The position numbers and the translations under genes are program-made. Source: JAAZNV01 sp049297375 (GTDB lineage Bacteria; Patescibacteriota; WWE3; UBA101185; UBA10185). Taken from it: a stretch of DNA of 13,700 nucleotides. How positions within the stretch are numbered: the stretch's first letter is position 1; every line of letters starts with the position of its first letter. Location of the stretch: positions 1-13,700 of the forward strand of contig JBAQUF010000066.1 of assembly GCA_049297375.1 (NCBI GenBank), in the 5' to 3' direction. The notes beneath the pieces are model-generated. The model was not told the origin of the DNA and ran no database searches. It saw only the letters and a list, made by a program, of their open reading frames with translations. Below are positions 6,925 through 11,760 of this stretch, piece by piece.

Positions 6925-7146
6925 TTAGAATACCTGTTCCATGTGAAAGCCACCTTCCATGAATTCCTGAATAACATCCATGGAAGATAGAGGTAGTTCA
7001 TCATCACACAGACCACAATCATGAGGAGACCCAGGGCAACGTCCTTCGCGAAATGCTATACAACTATTAGAGCACCTGGTTTCAATCTCCTCCAATGAAG
7101 GCTTTTTTGAAACTGTTAATATAGAAATGCCATTCACACCAGACAT
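6925..7146 (-). CDS. Small Cys-rich protein, possible metal-binding, function unknown
   Basis: I do not recognise this protein. From ATG 7146 it has 73 residues: a polar N-terminus, then five cysteines at about residues 25-46 in the pattern C-x3-C-x7-C-x6-C-x2-C (with a nearby His and Asp), then an acidic amphipathic C-terminus. A small zinc or iron-sulfur site is plausible but not shown. An ATG nine codons further upstream exists, but an SD (AAGGAGAG) placed seven bases before the inner ATG decides the start. The unit is complete: promoter TTGCTA-17-TATACT (7215-7187), SD, gene and terminator (6899-6860). GC is about 50% in the densest row sampled, well above the core genes, which hints at a different origin. 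Confidence 0.72.
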   Translation of the reverse strand: MSGVNGISILTVSKKPSLEEIETRCSNSCIAFREGRCPGSPHDCGLCDDELPLSSMDVIQEFMEGGFHMEQVF

Positions 7147-7186
7147 ATCATCTCTCCTTTTTCTGTCTCTCATGTTGGTGATAGAC

Positions 7187-7215
7187 AGTATAGTACTTAT
7201 TTCTTTCTATAGCAA
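7187..7215 (-). promoter_or_regulatory. Promoter of the Cys-rich small gene
   Basis: On the minus strand, TTGCTA (7215-7210), exactly 17 bases, then TATACT (7192-7187). It is back to back with the tRNA operon promoter at 7228-7255. Confidence 0.75.
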
Positions 7216-7227
7216 TATATAGGACTC

Positions 7228-7255
7228 TTGGAAATACAAAATACATGTATATTAT
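7228..7255 (+). promoter_or_regulatory. Promoter of the tRNA-mscL operon
   Basis: TTGGAA (7228-7233), 16 bases, then TATTAT (7250-7255). It predicts a start near 7262, about 40 bases before the first tRNA. Confidence 0.6.
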
Positions 7256-7301
7256 GCTAAAATCGTAAGACAGAGTTACCTTGAAAATTAAGTTGGAATT
7301 A

Positions 7302-7376
7302 GCCGTCTTAGCTCAATGGCAGAGCAGGCGCTTTGTAAGCGTCAGGTTGTGAGTTCAAGTCTCACAGACGGCTCCA
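7302..7376 (+). tRNA. tRNA-Thr(UGU)
   Basis: Complete cloverleaf: acceptor GCCGTCT with AGACGGC, D-stem GCTC/GAGC, anticodon stem GGCGC/GCGTC with loop TTTGTAA (anticodon TGT at 7334-7336), T-stem GTGAG/CTCAC with TTCAAGT loop, discriminator T and an encoded CCA. It reads ACA and probably other ACN codons. It is the first gene of a tRNA-Thr, tRNA-Tyr, mscL, tRNA-Thr unit. Confidence 0.97.
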
Positions 7377-7384
7377 TAATATAT

Positions 7385-7470
7385 GCCGAGATACCAAAGT
7401 GGCCAAATGGAGCGGTCTGTAAAACCGTTGGCTTTCGCCTTCGAAGGTTCGAATCCTTCTCTCGGCACCA
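7385..7470 (+). tRNA. tRNA-Tyr(GUA)
   Basis: Acceptor GCCGAGA with TCTCGGC, anticodon stem GCGGT/ACCGT with loop CTGTAAA (anticodon GTA at 7419-7421), a long class II variable arm (GGC/GCC stem) as expected for bacterial tRNA-Tyr, T-stem GAAGG/CCTTC with TTCGAAT loop, and an encoded CCA. It lies eight bases after tRNA-Thr. Confidence 0.97.
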
Positions 7471-7491
7471 TATATCTTAAAAAGGCAAAAT

Positions 7492-7794
7492 ATGAAGGAC
7501 TTCATAAAATTTATTAGAGAACAAGGAGTAGTAGGTTTGGCAGTAGGTTTTATTCTTGGAGGAGCTATATCTGGAGTAGTATCTTCAATTGTTAAGGATT
7601 TAATTAATCCTCTACTTGGTTTAATACTTGGACTAGCAGGAGGACTTCAAACTTCAGTACTAAAAATTGGATCTGCAGAATTAATGATAGGTAACTTCAT
7701 AAGTACATTAATTGATTTTATTCTTATTGCACTTGTCGTCTACTTTGGAGTAAAAATCCTAAAGTTAGAAAAACTAGATAAAAAGAAGGATTAA
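7492..7794 (+). CDS. mscL: Large-conductance mechanosensitive channel, short form
   Basis: MscL is the pentameric inner-membrane channel that opens under membrane tension and protects against osmotic downshock. The N-terminal helix and TM1 match the family (FIKFIREQGVVGLAVGFILG, then AISGVVSSIVKDLINPLLG, the pore-lining and loop signature). TM2 is at about residues 66-90 (MIGNFISTLIDFILIALVVYFGV), followed by a short Lys-rich tail. At 100 residues it is shorter than the usual 120-150: the periplasmic loop and the C-terminal helical bundle are reduced. A weak SD (AAAAGG) is about seven bases before the ATG. It starts 21 bases after tRNA-Tyr and stops six bases before tRNA-Thr(GGU), so it is embedded in a tRNA transcript, and tRNA processing would trim its mRNA at both ends. 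Confidence 0.93.
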   Translation: MKDFIKFIREQGVVGLAVGFILGGAISGVVSSIVKDLINPLLGLILGLAGGLQTSVLKIGSAELMIGNFISTLIDFILIALVVYFGVKILKLEKLDKKKD

Positions 7795-7800
7795 TTTATT

Positions 7801-7875
7801 GCCTGGGTAGTTCAGCGGTAGAACGCTTCCATGGTAAGGAAGAAGTCGAGGGTTCAATTCCCTCCCCAGGCTCCA
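7801..7875 (+). tRNA. tRNA-Thr(GGU)
   Basis: Acceptor GCCTGGG with CCCAGGC, D-stem GTTC/GAAC, anticodon stem CTTCC/GGAAG with loop ATGGTAA (anticodon GGT at 7833-7835), T-stem GAGGG/CCCTC with TTCAATT loop, discriminator T and an encoded CCA. It starts six bases after the mscL stop. The D-arm GTTC/GAAC resembles that of many tRNA-Gly genes, but the anticodon stem leaves no doubt about the reading of GGT. Confidence 0.95.
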
Positions 7876-7889
7876 TTAACTAAAATCCA

Positions 7890-7934
7890 ACAAAAAAACC
7901 GGCTTTTTCATTTCTGAATTACCGGTTTTTGGTT
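7890..7934. terminator. Bidirectional terminator between the tRNA operon and the lipoprotein gene
   Basis: AAAAACCGG (7894-7902) pairs with CCGGTTTTT (7922-7930). Plus-strand reading ends in T's after tRNA-Thr(GGU). Minus-strand reading gives a seven-T run just after the lipoprotein stop. Either or both units may use it. Confidence 0.88.
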
Positions 7935-8391
7935 AATTATAGATGGGAATTACATAACCCTCGCTACGTAAATCATTTCCCATCTTGACCATTTCCTCCT
8001 GCAAAATATCTAAGATCTTTGCTGCAGGAAAATTATCAAAGCGGATGGTACATCCGTTCTGACATCCATACGCCTCTGCGTATGTTTTTATTTGTTTCTC
8101 TGACCACAGTCTCACAATATCTAGCGAGACATAATATATCTGATCAGAGTCTAACCATAGCTGATCGTGGTATTTAAAAAACTCCCTCACCCTATCAACA
8201 CATAAAGGGAGAGTTTCTTCGACTCGATCAGTTACCACTCTACTAATGGTGGCAGCACATAAGTTTATGATTGCATCATCTACCTCGGAACTAAGTTGTT
8301 TCTCACTAAAAACAACACTAGAAACAGTAGATGATTCTACACAACCAGACACGACAACTGCAACCAAAATGAAGACTAAAATTTTCTTCAT
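7933..8391 (-). CDS. Small predicted lipoprotein, function unknown
   Basis: The first 17 residues are a lipoprotein signal: MKK, a hydrophobic stretch, then VVSGC with Cys17 as the lipid attachment site for Lgt and signal peptidase II. The mature part, about 135 residues, is polar, mixed alpha/beta by eye, with four further Cys (C44, C63 and a closely spaced pair in YGCQNGC) that could form disulfides outside the membrane. I recognise no domain. An SD (AAGGAG) lies seven bases before the ATG, and the promoter TTGACT-17-TACAAT is among the best in the window. The stop lies at the terminator. GC is about 45% in a sampled row, against roughly 13-33% in the neighbouring core genes, so acquisition is possible. 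Confidence 0.8.
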   Translation of the reverse strand: MKKILVFILVAVVVSGCVESSTVSSVVFSEKQLSSEVDDAIINLCAATISRVVTDRVEETLPLCVDRVREFFKYHDQLWLDSDQIYYVSLDIVRLWSEKQIKTYAEAYGCQNGCTIRFDNFPAAKILDILQEEMVKMGNDLRSEGYVIPIYN

Positions 8392-8425
8392 TACTTTTCT
8401 CCTTATTTGGATTATTTATATCGTC

Positions 8426-8454
8426 ATTGTAACACCAAATCAATAATTAGTCAA
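8426..8454 (-). promoter_or_regulatory. Promoter of the lipoprotein gene
   Basis: On the minus strand, TTGACT (8454-8449), exactly 17 bases, then TACAAT (8431-8426). It lies between the folD stop and the lipoprotein start, so the lipoprotein need not depend on folD transcription. Confidence 0.8.
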
Positions 8455-8489
8455 AGCTATAGGATTATATCTTCAAGCAACTAGATATA

Positions 8490-9293
8490 TTAAATACCCA
8501 GAAAATTCATAATCAAATACCTAACAACAAGAGGTCCCACTCCTCCTGGAGACTTTGAAATAAAATTTAAATGATCTAATTTGGAATTTATATCTAAATC
8601 GCCAACACATTTGTTACTAACAACACTTGATCCAAAATCTACTACACTGCATCCATTTTCAATATTTTCCCCTTTTACCAAGTTTGGAATACCAGCACAA
8701 AGTATTAATAACTGACAAGAAATTTTGCACTTACCATCATAATTTGATAGGACACTTACATTAGCTTTTTGTTTAGATAAATAATAGGCAACAGGCTTAC
8801 CAACTAAATCTCCATTCCCTACTATAGTTACATTAAGATTGTTTAAATTAATTTTATTGATATTAATAAAGTAATTCAATGACCTAACAACCGGAGGAAG
8901 AACACCAAACTTTCCTTCATAAAAATTTCTTTTCCCTTCTGTAGATATAACATCAATATCTTTCTCAAAAGGTATTAAATCAAGTAATTTGTCTAAATTT
9001 TTTCTAGGAAGAGGAAGTTGAATAATACTTCCAGAAACATTGTTATCGTCAAGTATTTCCTTAACTAAGTTAAATATAATTTCATCTGGAAGATTATCCT
9101 TAATATAAGAAGTGGAGACTGAAATACCAAACCTATCACAAAGTTTTTTCTTTATTTCAATAAACTTATTAGAAGATAAATTGTCCCCTACTTGTATTAT
9201 TGCTAACTTCTTGTCTGCTAAATTATTGTTCACATGTTCTTCTATTTTCTTATCCAAGATATCTGCTTCTTTTTTTCCATTAAATAGATGCAT
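8490..9293 (-). CDS. folD: FolD-family protein (methylene-THF dehydrogenase/cyclohydrolase), divergent
   Basis: FolD oxidises 5,10-methylene-THF to 10-formyl-THF in two steps, feeding Fmt and purine synthesis. Two domains are visible: the catalytic domain (LFNGKK start, VGDNLSSNKFIEIKKK with the catalytic Lys kept, QLPLP kept, KDID) and a Rossmann-type domain (IVGNGDLVGKPVAYYL, LCAGIPNLVKG, VVDFGSS, GDLDI, SPGGVGPL). Several usual motifs are altered: the active-site Tyr is Phe, the DVDG glycine is Val, PCTP is replaced by LPPV, and GRS-x-IVG is GNGDLVG. Activity or cofactor preference may therefore differ. An in-frame ATG lies 15 bases further upstream (9308). I prefer 9293 because TATAAT (9305-9300) ends six bases before it and family proteins align from there; the transcript would be leaderless. 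There is no SD at either start. Confidence 0.85.
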   Translation of the reverse strand: MHLFNGKKEADILDKKIEEHVNNNLADKKLAIIQVGDNLSSNKFIEIKKKLCDRFGISVSTSYIKDNLPDEIIFNLVKEILDDNNVSGSIIQLPLPRKNLDKLLDLIPFEKDIDVISTEGKRNFYEGKFGVLPPVVRSLNYFININKINLNNLNVTIVGNGDLVGKPVAYYLSKQKANVSVLSNYDGKCKISCQLLILCAGIPNLVKGENIENGCSVVDFGSSVVSNKCVGDLDINSKLDHLNFISKSPGGVGPLVVRYLIMNFLGI

Positions 9294-9299
9294 TGGATA

Positions 9300-9305
9300 A
9301 TTATA
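9300..9305 (-). promoter_or_regulatory. -10 box for leaderless folD transcription
   Basis: A perfect TATAAT (minus strand) ends six bases before ATG 9293, so the expected start is the A of that ATG. No convincing -35 is visible. If this is right, the ATG at 9308 is upstream of the transcript. Confidence 0.45.
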
Positions 9306-9319
9306 CATTGTATGTTTAG

Positions 9320-9360
9320 TAACAAATAAAGCCCAAACTTAAAAACAAAGTTCGAGCTTT
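9320..9360 (-). terminator. Intrinsic terminator of the nucleotidyltransferase gene
   Basis: Arms 9348-9360 and 9328-9340 pair over 13 positions with two mismatches (AAAGC and AACTT blocks on either side), then a T-rich tail follows on the minus strand. The hairpin begins within the stop codon of the gene. Confidence 0.7.
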
Positions 9361-9916
9361 AATCAGTACCACTCAATATTTCTATTTCCTTATGAATTGC
9401 CTCTACCTTACTAACCCATGGCAAACAATACTTACTAAATTTATCAGTAGCTGGATCATAGACTTTTAAAACCCTTACCACATGGGGCAGGAAGTCTATA
9501 TCCCCTCGACCACAGTTGATAAATTCATGCAGGTACTCATAAGTAGGATTAATAGGGAGCAATAATGTATCAACTCTTACATCATAACTGTTGATTAGTG
9601 CTAAACACGCATCGACCTTCCCTATTTTACCTTGATCCTGCAACATAAGTAGGTATTTTATCTGATCTATACAATACTCATAGATACCGTACTCACTTTC
9701 TGAAAATATCTCATATTTTTTAAGTAGTATTTCTGGTATCTTTCTGCTTTTTAAAAAAATCACTATATCTATATCACCTGCCTCTGACTTCTCTAGAGCC
9801 AGAGATCCAAAAAGACCTACCTTTGCTACTCCATTTATTTGAGATATAAACCAACAAAGTTGCTTTGCAATACTTAATACACTTAGGTAACTACGATATA
9901 CTTTCTCCTTCCTCAT
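9359..9916 (-). CDS. Nucleotidyltransferase-fold protein (MNT/KNTase-like), function unknown
   Basis: The sequence shows the minimal nucleotidyltransferase core: LFGSLALEKSEAGDIDIVI at residues 35-53, with Gly37-Ser38 and the metal-binding pair Asp48 and Asp50. A possible third acidic residue is Asp116 in VRVDTLLLP. The rest (to residue 185) has no domain I know. Such proteins occur as MNT antitoxins of HEPN toxins, antibiotic nucleotidyltransferases and tRNA-modifying or stand-alone enzymes. No HEPN partner is adjacent: neighbours are folD and a candidate RNA. The start is supported by AAAGGAA about seven bases before the ATG. Its promoter (TTGCGA-17-TATACT) has its -35 inside the terminator hairpin of the upstream RNA, so read-through or competition is possible. 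GC in a sampled row is 48%. Confidence 0.75.
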   Translation of the reverse strand: MRKEKVYRSYLSVLSIAKQLCWFISQINGVAKVGLFGSLALEKSEAGDIDIVIFLKSRKIPEILLKKYEIFSESEYGIYEYCIDQIKYLLMLQDQGKIGKVDACLALINSYDVRVDTLLLPINPTYEYLHEFINCGRGDIDFLPHVVRVLKVYDPATDKFSKYCLPWVSKVEAIHKEIEILSGTD

Positions 9917-9945
9917 TTTCAGTTCCTTTCTTCTAGATTGATGGG

Positions 9946-9974
9946 AGTATACATAAAAACGAAAAACCTCGCAA
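9946..9974 (-). promoter_or_regulatory. Promoter of the nucleotidyltransferase gene, overlapping a terminator
   Basis: On the minus strand, TTGCGA (9974-9969), 17 bases, then TATACT (9951-9946), predicting a start near 9939 and a leader of about 23 bases. The -35 sits in the loop and 3' arm of the hairpin that terminates the upstream candidate RNA. Confidence 0.6.
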
Positions 9975-10160
9975 TTGCGAGGTATAAGTTTGTCCCGATG
10001 TGTCGATCCACCAAGATCGGATCTCCGTTTGAGTACAGGTGGGTGCTTAGGTTTAAAACTTTCGAATTAAACACTTGGGCTCCCAGTGAAGATCAAATCG
10101 ATGGAAGATTTACACGACCTTCGGTTTATCCGAGCACATCAGGTTTGCTCGATGAGCATT
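9960..10160 (-). ncRNA. Candidate structured non-coding RNA, about 200 nt, class unrecognised
   Basis: A compact unit on the minus strand: promoter (10194-10167), about 160 bases with stops in every minus-strand frame, then a strong terminator. A nine-pair stem closes most of it: CCTGATGTG (10143-10135) with CACATCGGG (10002-9994), including one T-G wobble that pairs only on this strand. Inside are GTTTAA/TTAAAC (10072-10067 with 10056-10051) and CGATC/GATCG (10019-10015 with 10008-10004). Outside is a small GCTC/GAGC hairpin at the 5' end. The terminator hairpin is ACCTCGC/GCGAGGT with a TTTTT run (9962-9983). Composition is about 45% GC. It could be an independent RNA (about the length of 6S RNA, with near-end pairing) or an attenuated leader of the downstream nucleotidyltransferase gene. 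I found no T-box, TPP or other riboswitch consensus. Confidence 0.5.
9962..9983 (-). terminator. Intrinsic terminator of the candidate RNA at 10160-9960
   Basis: ACCTCGC (9983-9977 read on the minus strand) pairs with GCGAGGT (9972-9966) around an AATT loop, followed by TTTTT. Seven perfect, GC-rich pairs make it one of the strongest hairpins in the window. Confidence 0.85.
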
Positions 10161-10166
10161 AATAAA

Positions 10167-10194
10167 ATGATACCAAGTAAGAAAGATTGTGCAA
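10167..10194 (-). promoter_or_regulatory. Promoter of the candidate RNA at 10160-9960
   Basis: On the minus strand, TTGCAC (10194-10189), 16 bases, then TATCAT (10172-10167). The -10 is good and the -35 is weak. The predicted start is near 10160. The -35 overlaps the hairpin loop that may terminate the M50 gene. Confidence 0.5.
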
Positions 10195-10207
10195 GTAGCC
10201 AATCTTA
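10177..10207 (-). terminator. Possible terminator of the M50 protease gene
   Basis: On the minus strand AAGATTG (10207-10201) pairs with CAATCTT (10190-10184) around a ten-base loop, followed by a broken T-run (TTCTTACTT). It is weaker than the other terminators here. Confidence 0.5.
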
Positions 10208-10220
10208 GTATTTATTGCTA

Positions 10221-10832
10221 TTAAGGCAAATAAATACCTAACATTCTCATCGTTGTATCAACCAAAGGTGTTAGTATTTTTTCTGTAGAATTAGTTAAAA
10301 CTAAAAACATTAAAATGTATGTTCCATGTTTTTGAAAATCTTCCCACTGATAAGCTAACCTGTATGGAAGAAGTCCATAAACAATTTTATTTCCATCTAA
10401 AGGCCCAAATGGAATGAGATTAAAGAAACCAAGACTAAGATTATATAAAACAGTTAATCCTAAAAATATTCCAAGCAAAGAATTCATTCCAAAGTATCTA
10501 AGAGGAAAAGACAGGATTACTGCAAGAATAAAATTAGATAAAGGCCCAGCAAGTGAAATGATAGCAGCATCTCTTTTTGGATTTCTTAAGTTTAAAGGAT
10601 TAAAAGGAACAGGCTTACCCCATCCAAATCCTACAAAAAGAAGAAACAAAGTTCCAACGGAGTCAAGGTGTACCTTTGGGTTTAATGTTAGCCTTCCAAG
10701 GTATTTTGCTGTTGGATCCCCTAACCTGTCTGCAGCAAAGGCATGAGAAAACTCATGTATACAAATAGATATAATTAATGCTCCAGCTAGAAGAAAAAAT
10801 GTTAGAGGACTCTGAAATAATAAACTTATCAT
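10221..10832 (-). CDS. Site-2 protease family (M50) membrane metalloprotease
   Basis: An intramembrane zinc metalloprotease. Zinc ligands are His26 and His30 in HEFSH (catalytic Glu27), within a first hydrophobic segment (about residues 10-30). The third ligand is Asp146 in NLIPFGPLDGNK, the NPxPxxPLDG-type motif of M50. Further membrane segments lie near 57-70, 88-110 and 116-140. At 203 residues with no PDZ domain or cytoplasmic CBS domain, it is the minimal form. The substrate is unknown: in other bacteria such enzymes cleave anti-sigma factors or leftover signal peptides. No SD is visible. TATAAT (10847-10842) ends nine bases before the ATG, so the transcript is nearly leaderless. It is divergent from secE, with both promoters in about 50 bases. 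Confidence 0.92.
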   Translation of the reverse strand: MISLLFQSPLTFFLLAGALIISICIHEFSHAFAADRLGDPTAKYLGRLTLNPKVHLDSVGTLFLLFVGFGWGKPVPFNPLNLRNPKRDAAIISLAGPLSNFILAVILSFPLRYFGMNSLLGIFLGLTVLYNLSLGFFNLIPFGPLDGNKIVYGLLPYRLAYQWEDFQKHGTYILMFLVLTNSTEKILTPLVDTTMRMLGIYLP

Positions 10833-10841
10833 ATCTTTAGC

Positions 10842-10847
10842 ATTATA
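10842..10847 (-). promoter_or_regulatory. -10 box of the M50 protease gene
   Basis: A perfect TATAAT on the minus strand ends nine bases before the ATG, so the leader would be two or three bases. No good -35 is seen 16-18 bases upstream. Confidence 0.45.
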
Positions 10848-10850
10848 TCA

Positions 10851-10879
10851 TTGAGAACAAAAATTAATCATGTTACAAT
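10851..10879 (+). promoter_or_regulatory. Promoter of the secE-nusG-rplK-rplA operon, leaderless at secE
   Basis: TTGAGA (10851-10856), exactly 17 bases, then TACAAT (10874-10879). The GTG start of secE follows seven bases after the -10 box (10887), where transcription should begin, so secE would be translated from a leaderless mRNA. Confidence 0.75.
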
Positions 10880-10886
10880 GTGCGGC

Positions 10887-11072
10887 GTGAAGCACGTCAT
10901 TAGATTTATTAAACAATCTATTGAGGAATTGAAGAAAATTCAATTCCCTAGTAGAAAAGAAACATTAAGATTGACTGCTTATGTAATTGGAGTAAGTATT
11001 GGGGCAGGACTTTTAATTACGTCATTTGACTATTTATTTAAAGAATTGTTAACCTTGATACTTACAAAGTAA
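10887..11072 (+). CDS. secE: Preprotein translocase subunit SecE
   Basis: SecE clamps SecY in the membrane and is required for the Sec channel. Read from GTG 10887 it has 61 residues, the usual size of single-span SecE: an amphipathic N-terminal helix (FIKQSIEELKKIQFPSRKET, with the family W/F-P-S/T-R/K-x-E-T motif near residue 22) and one membrane helix at about 31-52. Longer reading frames would begin inside or upstream of the promoter: TTG 10851 is the -35 itself and ATG 10878 overlaps the -10. That makes the GTG the likely start. nusG begins two bases after the stop, as in the classical secE-nusG pair. Confidence 0.93.
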   Translation: MKHVIRFIKQSIEELKKIQFPSRKETLRLTAYVIGVSIGAGLLITSFDYLFKELLTLILTK

Positions 11073-11074
11073 TT

Positions 11075-11743
11075 ATGGAAGAAACAAACACAAATCAAGT
11101 AAATAACGATCAAGTAGATCAAACAAATGATCAAACAGATCAATCAGACCAAGCTCAGCAAATAAGTGAGGAAGAAATTGATGAAGAAAATGTTGTTGTA
11201 ATAAACAAAGACGTACCTGATAGTGCTCATTGGTATGTTGTGCACACATACTCTGGCCATGAAAGTAAAGTAGCAGTAACTTTAAAAGAAAGAGTTGAAG
11301 CTGCAGGACATACAGATAAAGTATTTAAAATATTTGTTCCTCACCAACAAAAAATTGTTGTATCTGAAGGAAAAAAGAGGTCTGTTGATGAGAAGTTATT
11401 TCCTGGATATTTAATGATTTTAATGTCCATGAGTGATGATAGCTGGTATGTGGTAAGATCCACACCTGGAGTAACTGGGTTTGTTGGAATGGGATCAACC
11501 CCTACTCCATTACCCGAATCAGAAGTAAGAACATTAATGAAATTTGCTAAAATGGAAGCTCCTAGGTTTGAGGCTAAATTTAGAGCTGGAGATTCTGTTA
11601 AAGTTAACGATGGACCGTTTAAAGATTTCTTAGGAAAGGTAGATGAAGTTAATGAGGAACAAGGTAAAGTTAGAGTTTTGGTTTCTGTATTTGGAAGAGA
11701 AACACCGTTAGAACTAGACTTTGCTCAAGTCTCCCAACTTTAA
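11075..11743 (+). CDS. nusG: Transcription elongation and termination factor NusG, with a Gln/Asp-rich N-terminal extension
   Basis: NusG binds RNA polymerase through its NGN domain and links it to Rho or the ribosome through its KOW domain. The NGN domain starts near residue 52 (HWYVVHTYSGHESKV) and contains the FVPHQQKIVV and KLFPGYLMI segments and the VRSTPGVTGFVG motif. The KOW domain runs from about 169 (AGDSVKVNDGPFKDF) to the end. Residues 1-45 are extra: a low-complexity stretch rich in Asp, Gln, Asn and Thr built from DQ-type repeats, then an acidic run. No SD precedes the ATG, which lies two bases after secE; coupling is likely. rplK follows after 17 bases. Confidence 0.96.
   Translation: MEETNTNQVNNDQVDQTNDQTDQSDQAQQISEEEIDEENVVVINKDVPDSAHWYVVHTYSGHESKVAVTLKERVEAAGHTDKVFKIFVPHQQKIVVSEGKKRSVDEKLFPGYLMILMSMSDDSWYVVRSTPGVTGFVGMGSTPTPLPESEVRTLMKFAKMEAPRFEAKFRAGDSVKVNDGPFKDFLGKVDEVNEEQGKVRVLVSVFGRETPLELDFAQVSQL
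11090..11155 (+). repeat. Degenerate GATCAA-type repeat coding the NusG N-terminal extension
   Basis: GATCAA or a close variant (GACCAA) recurs five or six times at irregular 9-12 base spacing, giving the Asp-Gln pairs of NusG residues about 12-26. It looks like slippage or duplication within a disordered segment. Confidence 0.6.
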
Positions 11744-11760
11744 AAATTTAAAGGACAAAT

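Noticed and set aside
9359..9916. MNT antitoxin of a HEPN-MNT toxin-antitoxin pair.
   Set aside because: No HEPN partner or second small gene is adjacent, and the unit has its own terminator and a non-coding neighbour.
10020..10160. TPP riboswitch: AACCTGAT followed by a CGG/CCG hairpin on the minus strand looks like the second half of the TPP aptamer.
   Set aside because: The required CTGAGA half is absent and the predicted transcript start lies just before the match.
9960..10160. T-box leader ahead of the nucleotidyltransferase gene.
   Set aside because: No T-box sequence (GGTGG-N-ACCGCG type) precedes the terminator, and the gene is not a synthetase or amino acid gene.
9938..10162. Plus-strand open frame of 74 codons (TTG or ATG start) across the second candidate RNA.
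   Set aside because: It has no SD or promoter, its start overlaps the nucleotidyltransferase promoter, it contains the minus-strand terminator hairpin, and about 75 codons without a stop can arise by chance at this GC.
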